DNA of 64,000 bases from Salinithrix halophila. Its GTDB lineage: Bacteria; Bacillota; Bacilli; Thermoactinomycetales; DSM-45169. Below, piece by piece: positions 52,469-61,689 of this stretch. A model generated the notes under the pieces. It was given only the letters and a program-made list of their open reading frames with translations, was not told where the DNA came from and did not search any database. Location: the NCBI RefSeq assembly GCF_042650125.1, contig NZ_JBHSAP010000007.1, positions 186,001 through 250,000 of the forward strand, in the 5' to 3' direction. Made by a program: the position numbers and the translations under genes. The stretch's first letter is position 1. Each line of letters begins with the position of its first letter.

Positions 52469-53842
52469 ATGCCGCTGGACATTTCCTCGCTTTTGGATAA
52501 ACAACAACACTTTTTCCAGACAGGTCGTACCTTGGAGCTCTCCTTTCGCAAAGAACGCCTTTCAGCTGTACGCCATTGGATTCTCACTCACGAATCCCGG
52601 ATCATGAAGGCCCTTCGGGCGGACCTGAACAAATCCTCCCACGAAGCCTTTGTGACAGAGATCGGCATCGTGTTGGAAGAGATCCGCACCGCCTCCCGCC
52701 ATCTGAAAAAATGGTCCCGCCCCCGCAAGGTACCCACTCCGCTCACCCACATGGGCTCCAAGAGCTGGATCCAACCGGAGCCCTTCGGCATCTCTCTCAT
52801 CATCGGGCCTTGGAACTACCCTTTCCAACTCATCGTTGCTCCACTGATCGGGGCGATCGCGGCAGGGAATTGCGTGGTTTTGAAACCATCAGAAATGGCT
52901 CCCCATACCTCCACCCTGATCCGGAAAATGGCCGAAGAAATCTTCGACCCCGCCCATGTGACCGTCGTCGAAGGAGGGGTCAAGGAGAGCGAGGCGCTTT
53001 TGGAGCAGCCCTTTGACTCGATTTTTTTCACGGGTAGCCCAGCAGTGGGAAGGATCGTCATGGAAGCCGCCGCCAAACGAATCACCCCCCTTACCTTGGA
53101 GCTGGGAGGAAAAAGCCCAGTTATCGTCGATCGGGATGCTCATCTGGCGTTGGCTGCAAAACGGATTATATGGGGGAAATTTATCAATGCCGGCCAAACC
53201 TGCATCGCCCCCGACTATCTGGTCGTCCACCAAGATGTCCGGGAGGAATTGGTTGAACGGATGAAGGCCGCCATCCAGGAGCTTTATGGAGAAGAGCCCC
53301 TGGAAAACCCGGACTATCCTCGAATCATCCACGAGCGTCACTTCACCCGACTTAGCCGTTTCCTCGAAAAGGGAATCATCCTTACGGGGGGCGGGATAGA
53401 CGCCTCGGCTCCCGCGATGGAGCCTACCTTGTTGGAAAACGTTTCCTGGACGGATCCGGTCATGGAAGAGGAAATTTTCGGCCCAATCCTTCCTGTCCTT
53501 CCCTTCGATGATCTCGATGAGGTGATCCGGCAGATCCGAAGAAAACCCAAGCCTTTGGCCCTCTATTGTTTCACGGAGTCTAAGCAGACAGAAGACCGCA
53601 TCCTATCTGCGCTCCCCTTCGGCGGAGGATGTGTCAACGACACCCTGATGCACTTTGCCAGTCCGTACCTTCCCTTCGGAGGTGTGGGCCCCAGCGGGAT
53701 GGGAAGATACCACGGAAAGGGAAGTTTCGATTGTTTTTCCCATCAGAAAAGCATTCTCAAGCAAACCACCCGCTTTGACTTCCCCTTCCGCTACCCGACC
53801 AGCAAAATCGGCCTCAAGGTGCTCCGAAAGCTGATGCGATAA
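52469..53842 (+). CDS. Aldehyde dehydrogenase (class 3/YwdH-like)
   Basis: 457 aa from ATG 52469, with AAAGGGG 8 nt upstream; the frame continues 71 codons earlier without a site and through the operator region. Catalytic residues: Asn116 (GPWNYPFQ), Glu211 (LELGGKSPV) and Cys245 (NAGQTCIAPDY). The short length without the N-terminal extension and the terminal hydrophobic-basic tail (SKIGLKVLRKLMR) fit fatty-aldehyde dehydrogenases of the class 3 type such as B. subtilis YwdH. It oxidises medium/long-chain or aromatic aldehydes with NAD(P). Confidence 0.9.
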   Translation: MPLDISSLLDKQQHFFQTGRTLELSFRKERLSAVRHWILTHESRIMKALRADLNKSSHEAFVTEIGIVLEEIRTASRHLKKWSRPRKVPTPLTHMGSKSWIQPEPFGISLIIGPWNYPFQLIVAPLIGAIAAGNCVVLKPSEMAPHTSTLIRKMAEEIFDPAHVTVVEGGVKESEALLEQPFDSIFFTGSPAVGRIVMEAAAKRITPLTLELGGKSPVIVDRDAHLALAAKRIIWGKFINAGQTCIAPDYLVVHQDVREELVERMKAAIQELYGEEPLENPDYPRIIHERHFTRLSRFLEKGIILTGGGIDASAPAMEPTLLENVSWTDPVMEEEIFGPILPVLPFDDLDEVIRQIRRKPKPLALYCFTESKQTEDRILSALPFGGGCVNDTLMHFASPYLPFGGVGPSGMGRYHGKGSFDCFSHQKSILKQTTRFDFPFRYPTSKIGLKVLRKLMR

Positions 53843-53850
53843 AAGAGAAA

Positions 53851-53882
53851 AAGCCTGGCTGTTACCCAGCCGGGCTTTTTTG
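53851..53882. terminator. Bidirectional terminator between convergent genes
   Basis: GCCTGGCTG / CAGCCGGGC stem (one G-T pair), AAAAA before and TTTTTT after; serves the aldehyde dehydrogenase and LysE-type genes. Confidence 0.85.
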
Positions 53883-53896
53883 ATGTTTCTTCTCAA

Positions 53897-54520
53897 TCAT
53901 TTTCCCGAGAAAGCCAGGCGAATTCCGATGAAAGCGAACAAAACCGCTTTCCCGAGATGAATCAACCTTCCTGTTTGCGGGCGTTTCTTGAGCCATTCCC
54001 CCAGGCTTCCGGCAAAGAGAGCAAACAAAGTAAAGATAACGGCAGCCTGAACCATAAACAGAACACCCAGGCCCACCATCTGCAAAGCCGCACCGTCTGT
54101 TCCCGGTGATACGAACTGTGGTAGGAAAGCCAGGAAGAAGAGGGAAACCTTCGGATTGAGCACATTCATCAGGATTCCTTTGCGAATAAGGGATCCAGCA
54201 CTCTCCAACGGCTGGTTCTCCGCTGACAAAACCGCATCCCTTTCTTTCCATGCCTGCCAGGCCAAGTACAAGAGATAGGCCGCACCTGCGTATTTAACCA
54301 ACTGAAATGCAAAGGACGAACGAACCAAGATGGCGGAAATCCCTAGCGCGGCTGCCATCGTGTGAACGAGGACACCCGAACACAGGCTAAGCGCTGTTAC
54401 AACACCTGCTTTCCGTCCGTGTCCGATACTCTGGGCGATTACAAACAGATTGTCCGGCCCCGGTATAATCGTTAACAGGACAGAAACAGCGAGGAACGAT
54501 AGGATCACATCGACATCCAT
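53897..54520 (-). CDS. LysE/RhtB-family amino-acid exporter
   Basis: 207 aa from ATG 54520 with GGAGGTG 7 nt upstream; an ATG two codons earlier touches that site. Six transmembrane segments. The family start LLTIIPGPDNLFVIAQSIGHGRKAGVVTALSLCSGVLVHT is complete, with the PGPD motif. It exports small amino acids or homoserine-type solutes; substrate not predictable. Single gene. Confidence 0.88.
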   Translation of the reverse strand: MDVDVILSFLAVSVLLTIIPGPDNLFVIAQSIGHGRKAGVVTALSLCSGVLVHTMAAALGISAILVRSSFAFQLVKYAGAAYLLYLAWQAWKERDAVLSAENQPLESAGSLIRKGILMNVLNPKVSLFFLAFLPQFVSPGTDGAALQMVGLGVLFMVQAAVIFTLFALFAGSLGEWLKKRPQTGRLIHLGKAVLFAFIGIRLAFSGK

Positions 54521-54603
54521 TCCCATTCACCTCCCGGCCATGCCATCGCATTTTCGATAATCTACCGTACTTTTTGTTCAAATTCAACCCTACGAATTGT
54601 ATA

Positions 54604-54636
54604 CAAAAAAACCGCTCTCCGGGACGGAGAACGGTT
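54604..54636 (-). terminator. Terminator of odhAB
   Basis: Minus strand: AACCGTTCTCC / GGAGAGCGGTT stem with one mismatch, GTCCC loop and a 7-nt T run. Confidence 0.88.
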
Positions 54637-54645
54637 TCCATGGAG

Positions 54646-55941
54646 TTACCCTTCCAGCATCAACAGTTCCGGATCTTCCAGGAGTTCTTTGATCTTCACC
54701 AGGAAGGTGACCGCTTCGGCACCATCCACGATGCGATGATCGTAGGAAAGGGCGATATACATCATTGGGCGGCTCTCGATGCTGCCATCTGGCAAGGTGA
54801 CGGGCCGCTTCTGGATCTTGTGCATCCCGAGAATCCCTACTTGGGGCGCATTGAGAATCGGGGTGGACAGGAGGGAGCCAAAAACACCTCCATTGGTGAT
54901 CGTGAAGGAGCCACCCTGCAGCTCATCCAGGGTAAGAGCGTTATCACGCGCTTTACCTGCGAGGCGGACAATTTCTTTCTCGATTTCGGCAAAGCTACGT
55001 TTATCCGCGTCACGCACCACGGGAACAACCAGCCCTTCCTTGGCGGAGACGGCGATCCCGATATCATAATACTTCTTCAGGAGCATATCCTGCCCCTGGA
55101 TCTCCGCATTAAGCCGTGGGATGGCCTTTAGGGCGGCAACAGAAGCCTTGGTAAAGAAGGACATAAAGCCCAGGTTTACATCATGCTGCTCCTTGAACGC
55201 TTCTTTCCGCCGCTTGCGGATCTCCATCACCGCTGAGAGGTCCACCTCGTTGAAAGTCGTCAGCATGGCCGCATTCTGCTGGGCCTCTACCAGGCGGTTG
55301 GCGATGGTCTGACGGCGGCGCGACATCCGCACTCGGTCTACGGGACGACCGTCATCTCCTTCCCCTTTCACTTCGCTGCCCGGAGTCGGCTTGTTCGATT
55401 CGGGTTTCTTCGAAGCGGGCTTAGGTTTCTCTTCCGCCTTCTCTTCGCGGTGGTTCTTTATATCGTCCACCGAAACCCGACCCGAAGGATCCGATGTCCG
55501 AACGTTATCCAGGTTGATCCCCCGTTCCCGGGCCAGCTTGCGTGCAGCAGGGGAGGCAATGCGGGAAGAACGGGACTCTTCTTCCGCGTTCCGGTTATCC
55601 AGGGCCTTTTCGTCGGCTTCTTCGGCCTCTTCTTTCAAATCAGCAGCTTTTTCCTCTTTTTCGTCCGCCTGGGAGGGTTCTTCTCCAGCGTCGCTGGGTG
55701 CTTTGTCACCTGCTTCGAGCAAGGCAATCGTTTCGCCCACTTCGACGGTGTCCCCTTCTTTCTTCACGATTTCCTTTAAAACGCCCGCATCCTCGGCGTT
55801 AATTTCCAGGTTGACTTTATCCGTCTCGAGTTCCAGGAGAAGATCTCCTTCCTCGACGGAGTCCCCCTCCTCTTTCAACCAATTGGCGATGGTCCCTTCC
55901 GTGATCGATTCTGCCAGTTCCGGGACTTTGATCTCCTTCAC
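54646..55941 (-). CDS. odhB: 2-oxoglutarate dehydrogenase E2, dihydrolipoamide succinyltransferase
   Basis: 431 aa, GTG start with GGGAGGG 8 nt upstream. Lipoyl domain (1-76) with Lys42 in ETDKVNLEI; long acidic/Ala-rich linker (about 80-125); peripheral-subunit-binding domain (ASPAARKLARERGINLDNV, about 132-165); second linker; catalytic domain from about 205 with SYDHRIVDGA (His402, Asp406). It transfers the succinyl group to CoA. 22 bp downstream of odhA. The E3 gene is elsewhere. Confidence 0.95.
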   Translation of the reverse strand: MKEIKVPELAESITEGTIANWLKEEGDSVEEGDLLLELETDKVNLEINAEDAGVLKEIVKKEGDTVEVGETIALLEAGDKAPSDAGEEPSQADEKEEKAADLKEEAEEADEKALDNRNAEEESRSSRIASPAARKLARERGINLDNVRTSDPSGRVSVDDIKNHREEKAEEKPKPASKKPESNKPTPGSEVKGEGDDGRPVDRVRMSRRRQTIANRLVEAQQNAAMLTTFNEVDLSAVMEIRKRRKEAFKEQHDVNLGFMSFFTKASVAALKAIPRLNAEIQGQDMLLKKYYDIGIAVSAKEGLVVPVVRDADKRSFAEIEKEIVRLAGKARDNALTLDELQGGSFTITNGGVFGSLLSTPILNAPQVGILGMHKIQKRPVTLPDGSIESRPMMYIALSYDHRIVDGAEAVTFLVKIKELLEDPELLMLEG

Positions 55942-55963
55942 GTCAATTCCCTCCCGCGTGTCG

Positions 55964-58801
55964 TTACCCTTGGATTTTGAGCGCTGCCCTCAGGATGCGT
56001 TTCTGTTCGATATCGTGTACGTCTGGCTGTCCTTCCGCTGTGCTGGACCGTTCGGGACGTCCGATGTAGTCCACAGCGATGCCATCGGGGGCTACAGCGC
56101 GCAGACGCGGTTCCATATAGGTCCATGCTCCCATATTGCGAGGCTCTTCCTGAACCCAAATCAGTTCTTTTAGATTGGGGAACCGGCTGAGAACCTGCCG
56201 CACTTCTTCCCTAGGGAAGGGATACAGCTGCTCCACGCGCAGGACATGAACGTCCTCGGAGCGCTCTTCATTTTCGCCCATCTCTTCCAGATCGATGGTC
56301 ACTTTACCGCTGGCGAGAATCAGTCGCTCCACTTTGTCAACATCTTGGCCCCAACCCGGCTGCTCCAGCACAAACCGGAAACAGCCATTCTGGAATTCCT
56401 CCCCTTTGGAGACGGTCCGCTTGTTGCGTAAGAGGCTCTTCGGTGTCATCAGCACAAGGGGCCGGGCGTCCTCTTTGTCCGTGATCGCTGCCTGCCGCCG
56501 CAAAAGGTGGAAGTATTGGGACGCACTGGATAGGTTGGCCACCGTCCAGTTATTTTCCGCCGCCATCTGGAGGAACCGCTCCAAGCGGGCGCTGGAGTGT
56601 TCCGGTCCCTGACCTTCATATCCATGAGGGAGAAGCATCACAAGGCTGGATTTCTGCCCCCACTTGGCCCGACCAGCGGACAGGAATTGGTCGATGATCA
56701 CCTGCCCGGCATTGGCGAAATCACCAAATTGGGCTTCCCACAGCACCAGCGTCTCAGGAGAGTATACGTTGTATCCGTATTCGAACCCGATCACCGCGGC
56801 CTCGGTCAGCGGACTATTGTGGATGGCAAAGGATGCCTTAGCCTGAGGCAAACGATGTAAGGGGCAGAATTTCTGGCCTGTCTCGGGATCATGGACCATC
56901 AGGTGGCGGTGGGCAAAGGTTCCCCGTTCGGTATCCTGCCCGGTGAGGCGAATCGGTCTCCCATCCGCCAGAATGGAGGCGAAAGCGAGGGTCTCCGCCA
57001 GAGGCCAGTCAACCGCTCCTTCCCCTTCCAGAGCGTCACTCCGCCGCTGAAGCACTTTCTCAAGCTTGGGGTAGGTGTGAAAGCCTTCCGGCCTTTTCAG
57101 GAGTTCCACATTGATCTCCCGAAGCAAATCCAGGTCGACTCCCGTGTTGATTTCCGGTACGAGGTCCGGAATCAGCTCACCCGCATCGACCCGCCCGTTG
57201 CCGTTCTTCCGATTCTCTTTAGCCGTCTGATAGGCTTTTTGCAGGCGGTCCTGAACCGATTGATCCAATGCTTTCACTTCGTCTTGGGTGATCGTTCCCT
57301 CTTTGACGAGGGTCTCCCCATAAGACTTACGAACGGTAGGATGCTTCTGGATCTTTTTGTAGAGGCTCGGCTGGGTCGCAACCGGATCATCCATTTCGTT
57401 ATGGCCATAACGCCGGTACCCGATCAGATCAATGAGGAAGTCCTTGCAAAACCGGGTCCGGTATTCGCAAGCCAGCTGTACAGCGGCCAGGCAAGCTTCA
57501 GGATCGTCGGCGTTGACGTGAACGACCGGAATCTCGAAGCCCTTGGCCAGATCGCTCGCGTAGCGGGTAGACCTGGAGTCCCGGCTGTCCGTGGTGAAGC
57601 CAAGCATGTTATTAGCGATGATATGGATGGAGCCGCCCGTCTGATAACCGGGAAGCCGGTCAAAGTTGAGCGTTTCCGCCACAACACCCTCACCGGGGAA
57701 GGCCGCATCTCCGTGAACGAGAATTGCGAGGGACCGGCTTACATCATGTTCGGGATAACCGACTTGGCTCCGGTCCTCTTGAGCAGCGCGAGTATATCCC
57801 TCGACCACAGGATTGACATATTCGAGATGGCTCGGGTTGTTAGCGAGAGCTACACGGGCATGAACCTCATTTTCATTTTCAAACTCACGGTCCATCCCCA
57901 GGTGATATTTGACATCCCCTGTCCAACCGTAGTTAATTCCCATCGAGCCTTCCGAAGGGACTAGGTCCTTGTTCGGGGAATGGTGAAACTCGGAGAAAAT
58001 CTTTTCATAGGGTTTGCCCAGAACGTGGGCGAGGACATTCAAACGCCCCCGGTGAGCCATCCCAATATTGATGGAACGGACACCGCTGTTAACCGAACAG
58101 TGGATAATCTCATCCATTAAGGGTACCAGCATGTCCAATCCTTCGACGGAGAAACGCTTTTGACCGACAAAGGTACGATGGAGGAAACGCTCGAACTCCT
58201 CCACCTCAACCAACCGCCTCAGAACGGCCGCTTTTTTCTTTGACGGGATCGCCGGGAGAAGTCCCGATTCCACCCGTTTATACAACCATTCCCGTTCCTC
58301 GGAACTATGAACATGGCTGAACTGAAAAGCGATCGTTTTGGTGTAGAGACCCCGGAGACTCCGGACCACATCCAGTGCCGTCCGCATCTTACCCGGGGCA
58401 TGTGGCTTGATAACCTCACCGGGAATCGATTCCAACTCCGCCTCGGTCAGACCGAAGGACTCCGGAATCAGCCGCCGATTGTCCGGCTCGTGATAACCCA
58501 ACGGGTCAAGCTGAGCCGCCATATGTCCGTGGATGCGGATGCTGTTCACCAGCTTTTCCGCCGCCACCACCTTTTTCAAAAAGGATACGTCCCCAGGAAT
58601 CCCGGCTGGCGGCGCTTCCTGTTTCTGAACGCCTCCTTCCATTCCGGGGGGCGCCCCGTACTCATCAAACCACTCCCGCATCGGCTCCTCAACGGACGCC
58701 GGATCTTCCATATACCGTTCATATAACTCTTGGATGTAGCCTAGGTTCGGTCCGTGAAACCGTTGCCAAGCGTTTTCACTGTCTACGTTCCCAGATGCCA
58801 T
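55964..58801 (-). CDS. odhA: 2-oxoglutarate dehydrogenase E1 (thiamine-diphosphate dependent)
   Basis: 945 aa from ATG 58801, with GGAGGGAG upstream; the frame continues 35 codons further. Length matches Bacillus OdhA (about 944). N-terminal NLGYIQELYERYMEDPASVEEPMREWF is the E1o-specific helix. The thiamine-binding GDAAFPGEGVVAETLN, HIIANNMLGFTT, and LVDLIGYRRYGHNEMDDP-type segments are in the first half, and the pyrimidine-site region HLMVHDPETGQ..PL follows. It decarboxylates 2-oxoglutarate in the TCA cycle. Followed by odhB. Confidence 0.95.
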   Translation of the reverse strand: MASGNVDSENAWQRFHGPNLGYIQELYERYMEDPASVEEPMREWFDEYGAPPGMEGGVQKQEAPPAGIPGDVSFLKKVVAAEKLVNSIRIHGHMAAQLDPLGYHEPDNRRLIPESFGLTEAELESIPGEVIKPHAPGKMRTALDVVRSLRGLYTKTIAFQFSHVHSSEEREWLYKRVESGLLPAIPSKKKAAVLRRLVEVEEFERFLHRTFVGQKRFSVEGLDMLVPLMDEIIHCSVNSGVRSINIGMAHRGRLNVLAHVLGKPYEKIFSEFHHSPNKDLVPSEGSMGINYGWTGDVKYHLGMDREFENENEVHARVALANNPSHLEYVNPVVEGYTRAAQEDRSQVGYPEHDVSRSLAILVHGDAAFPGEGVVAETLNFDRLPGYQTGGSIHIIANNMLGFTTDSRDSRSTRYASDLAKGFEIPVVHVNADDPEACLAAVQLACEYRTRFCKDFLIDLIGYRRYGHNEMDDPVATQPSLYKKIQKHPTVRKSYGETLVKEGTITQDEVKALDQSVQDRLQKAYQTAKENRKNGNGRVDAGELIPDLVPEINTGVDLDLLREINVELLKRPEGFHTYPKLEKVLQRRSDALEGEGAVDWPLAETLAFASILADGRPIRLTGQDTERGTFAHRHLMVHDPETGQKFCPLHRLPQAKASFAIHNSPLTEAAVIGFEYGYNVYSPETLVLWEAQFGDFANAGQVIIDQFLSAGRAKWGQKSSLVMLLPHGYEGQGPEHSSARLERFLQMAAENNWTVANLSSASQYFHLLRRQAAITDKEDARPLVLMTPKSLLRNKRTVSKGEEFQNGCFRFVLEQPGWGQDVDKVERLILASGKVTIDLEEMGENEERSEDVHVLRVEQLYPFPREEVRQVLSRFPNLKELIWVQEEPRNMGAWTYMEPRLRAVAPDGIAVDYIGRPERSSTAEGQPDVHDIEQKRILRAALKIQG

Positions 58802-59219
58802 ACGGCACTCCCTCCAACTGCGACTGTTATCGGTTCTCTTCTCTGTAGGTGAACCGGAACCCAACGGCTGTAGCCGTTCATCGGAAACCGCCTTCATTAT
58901 ACCCATATCCTCTAGGGGAGTTGCAACAGCGGAAATCTGCCGACTTGCCCCTTGTTGGCTTGGAATTGATTGCTTTCATGCCGAGGACGCATGTAAAAGC
59001 ACCCATACGGGCGCTTTTGACAGAAGATCATAAAAAGAATGGGCCGCATTTTTAGATAAGAAGATAAAATAAAGACATCGTGTCACCCTTTATCCCGCGA
59101 ACCACTCCGACTACATGGACCGGAAATGAGGGTCGATCCAAATTGTTTGCTTCTCTCGGCTTCTTTTATTGTAGCATGAATCCGCTTCCACTGGGACGAA
59201 TAGCAAACTTTTCTACTGC
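58802..59219. other. 418-bp region upstream of odhA: promoter elements, hairpin and possible leader ORF
   Basis: On the minus strand: an extended -10 (TGCTACAAT, 59168-59176); an 8-codon ORF with AAAGGGTGA upstream (59052-59078); a terminator-like hairpin AAAAGCGCCC / GGGTGCTTTT (58995-59018); and TATAAT (58896-58901) about 95 bp upstream of the odhA start without a good -35. No other gene seen. Confidence 0.4.
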
Positions 59220-59417
59220 TCACTCCTTTTTGTAACGTTTCACACAGCCTTGACAAATACATGCTTTTCGCTGCTCAGATGATACTCGCTCAAGGATTTC
59301 AGGAGGGAACACCTCTTTGTCGCACCAGCATGTACCACGGGGCTTTCCTGCTAGGTTGCCGCAATCATTATCTTTACCGCATATTGGGCAGAATGCCGCT
59401 TGATTGGGTTCAACCAT
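59220..59417 (-). CDS. Small Cys-rich CWC-family protein
   Basis: 65 aa from ATG 59417, AAAGGGGGTTAGG upstream; the frame continues 33 codons earlier into the synthase gene and is rejected. Eight Cys in pattern CPICGKDNDCGN, CWC, CICQGC: the CWC family of putative metal-binding proteins of unknown function. The gene lies about 90 bp downstream of the squalene/phytoene-synthase-like gene on the same strand. Confidence 0.8.
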   Translation of the reverse strand: MVEPNQAAFCPICGKDNDCGNLAGKPRGTCWCDKEVFPPEILERVSSEQRKACICQGCVKRYKKE

Positions 59418-59505
59418 GGTCCTAACCCCCTTTCCACAACAAAGCCGCTCCCTAAAGAGAAGCGACTGCTTGGTTGCGATCCAATATATGAGAAGAGAGT
59501 TTTCA

Positions 59506-60330
59506 CTACTCCCCAATAATTTTTTTGACCAATGCCTTCACCGCAAACCGGCTGAGCTTGGATTCCCCTGCTTCCAAAGCACGGAGGGTTCCATGCGCGA
59601 GTGTCAAAGGAATTTTACAGAACTCAAGAATCGGCTGGGATTGAATGCTGTCCGTATAAATATCCGCCATCACTAGATTTCGGCGGGCATACGAGAACAT
59701 TTCTTCCATCGACCACCCATTAGGGAAGAAATCCACCCCCCGGGCAAGATCCTCCTCCCGATTCCGAATGATATTGACTGCTTGCAAGCCACGCCCATAA
59801 GCGACAGCCAGCTTTTCATCCGTTTCCGTGCCGTCGTACCACCGCCAAAGATCGTTTAGGAGTACACCGACCAACCCCGCCACATAGTACGTATAATCAT
59901 CCAAGTCTTCCTCTGTCCGGATATCCCACTCTTTACATACCCAGTCCGCCATGCCTTTTGCCATAATTCCCGTCTTATCGTACACAAGGGACCGGACGGT
60001 TGGCGGGCTCAGTTTCGCCCAATCATTCATTCGCAAAGTCACTTCCGGCAGCCGTGACCGGTGGGGTTCCATCAAGTTCGTCCATTGCCGGTCCAAATCA
60101 GCCTCAGGTTGTTGTAAGATCCTTTGGGAAGAACGTAACAGGTTAGCTTTTACATCAGAAGGAAGCGCAGGATCATCCTCGATTTCATCAATGGCCCTCA
60201 TACAGAGATACGCAGAGGAAACCGCTTCTTTCAAGCCTTCCGGCAGACGGCTAATGGGAATGAAGAAGGTTCGGCTGGTCGCTTTCAGCATGGCCGAAGC
60301 CTCTTGATGTCGGTTTATTATTTTATCCAT
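59506..60330 (-). CDS. Squalene/phytoene-synthase-like protein (YisP-like)
   Basis: 274 aa from ATG 60330 with GGAGG 5 nt upstream; an in-frame GTG 21 bp earlier overlaps that site. All-alpha isoprenoid synthase fold. First Asp-rich motif intact: AIDEIEDD (Asp48-Asp52). Second motif NIIRNREED (186-194) has Asn190 where synthases have Asp (NxxRDxxED). B. subtilis YisP, of similar size, has altered motifs and acts as a farnesyl-diphosphate phosphatase. So either a synthase of a C30 isoprenoid or a YisP-like phosphatase; the fold is certain, the reaction is not. Confidence 0.82.
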   Translation of the reverse strand: MDKIINRHQEASAMLKATSRTFFIPISRLPEGLKEAVSSAYLCMRAIDEIEDDPALPSDVKANLLRSSQRILQQPEADLDRQWTNLMEPHRSRLPEVTLRMNDWAKLSPPTVRSLVYDKTGIMAKGMADWVCKEWDIRTEEDLDDYTYYVAGLVGVLLNDLWRWYDGTETDEKLAVAYGRGLQAVNIIRNREEDLARGVDFFPNGWSMEEMFSYARRNLVMADIYTDSIQSQPILEFCKIPLTLAHGTLRALEAGESKLSRFAVKALVKKIIGE

Positions 60331-60530
60331 GTTTTCCTCCTTCCGGTTCACAAACTCTCACCTCATACGGATTCGGAGTTGTACTTCTAACAGAATACCA
60401 TGCTGTCCCGCTTCTTGTAAGGTAAGAAGTGTGATTTGACACGGGGTTTTAATGACCACAGGATTCTATCTTTCCCCAATCAGCTGGTTCATTTACCTTC
60501 AAGGGTTCATCATCCCAAACCTTCCCCAAC

Positions 60531-60556
60531 AAAAAGGCCCGCACTTCGCAGGCCTT
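60531..60556 (-). terminator. Hairpin with T run, minus strand
   Basis: Minus strand: AAGGCCTGC / GCGGGCCTT (one mismatch) and TTTTT. Second of two such structures downstream of mraY. Confidence 0.65.
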
Positions 60557-60603
60557 GCATGGTTATGATAGGCTTCACAACCGCCCGCCGGAACACTGGG
60601 AAT

Positions 60604-60658
60604 AAAAAAAGAATGCCCCGATCAAGGAGCAATGGGACATAGACCATTGGCAGGGCAT
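60604..60658 (-). terminator. Two-stem terminator downstream of mraY
   Basis: Minus strand: outer ATGCCC / GGGCAT, inner CAATGG / CCATTG, then TTTTTTT (plus-strand A run 60604-60610). Together with the hairpin at 60531-60556 this occupies most of the 402-bp gap 60331-60732; no gene is seen in it. Confidence 0.7.
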
Positions 60659-60732
60659 GACCCTAGCCTAAGGTAAGTATACAGGATCAACGGAATGACA
60701 GTAAAAAAAAACCGGGTCCCTTATCACACGAA

Positions 60733-61689
60733 TTAAGATAAATAAAGGCCCACACCGATTCCTGAGAAAAGCAGTTGGCAAAACCAAAACACGGTGACGA
60801 TTTTCCGTTCTGACCAACCCAGCAATTCAAAATGATGATGAACAGGGCTCATGCGAAAAATCCGCTTTCCCCAAACTTTAAACGAGAACACCTGGACCAT
60901 CACAGATAACATCTCCAATAGGAAAATCGCCGCAAAAACGGGCAGCAACTTTACGGTATCGGTGACCACCGCCACGGCGGCAACTCCACCACCCAAAGCG
61001 AGAGATCCGGTATCGCCCATGAAAATTTTGGCGGGATGCCAATTAAACAGCAAAAAGGCGGAAATCGCCCCTACCATCGATGCTGCAAACAAAACGACCA
61101 CCGGGTTGTCCTGTTGTATCCCAATCCATATGTATACGCCATAAACGATCACGGAGGTCCCTGCCACCAAACCATCCAAGCCGTCGGTGTAGTTCACGGC
61201 ATTGGAGACGATGACTAGAGTAAGGAGTAACAACCAGAAATACAAACTTTCTAGCGTAGTGGAAAATTGGATTTCAAACCCATGAATCGGATGATTCAAA
61301 AACAGAAAAAGAAAAACGGAACCCATGAAAAATTGCATTAGCAATTTTTGTTTGTTCGTCAGTCCCAGATTCCGTTTCATCGCCACCTTGACAAAATCGT
61401 CTAAAAAACCGACCAATCCGAAACCCAATGTAACGAATAACAAGAAGAGCAAGTCTTCTTCTATTCGATCCACACCCGTTGCCATACCGGTCACCCCTAC
61501 CGTCACCACGGAAGCGGCGAGAAAAATCATCCCACCCATCGTCGGCGTTCCTGTCTTTTCATAATGCCTCTTCGGCCCTTCTTCTCGAATAGCCTGTCCC
61601 CATTCCATGTGTTTAAAAAAGGGTATCGCCCATCGACCCAAGATAACACTCAATCCAAATGATACAGCCACCTGTAAAAAGATCGACAT
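60733..61689 (-). CDS. mraY: Phospho-MurNAc-pentapeptide translocase (MraY), outside a dcw cluster
   Basis: 318 aa, ATG with AGGGGTGG upstream; ten transmembrane segments. Catalytic and UDP-sugar motifs are intact: FLDDFVK, NYTDGLDGLVAG, FMGDTGSLALGG, and the RMSPVHHHFELLGW loop. MraY makes lipid I in peptidoglycan synthesis. It normally lies between murF and murD; here it stands alone between a squalene-synthase-like gene and an amidase. Either the chromosome has a scattered dcw cluster or this is a second copy. Confidence 0.93.
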   Translation of the reverse strand: MSIFLQVAVSFGLSVILGRWAIPFFKHMEWGQAIREEGPKRHYEKTGTPTMGGMIFLAASVVTVGVTGMATGVDRIEEDLLFLLFVTLGFGLVGFLDDFVKVAMKRNLGLTNKQKLLMQFFMGSVFLFLFLNHPIHGFEIQFSTTLESLYFWLLLLTLVIVSNAVNYTDGLDGLVAGTSVIVYGVYIWIGIQQDNPVVVLFAASMVGAISAFLLFNWHPAKIFMGDTGSLALGGGVAAVAVVTDTVKLLPVFAAIFLLEMLSVMVQVFSFKVWGKRIFRMSPVHHHFELLGWSERKIVTVFWFCQLLFSGIGVGLYLS

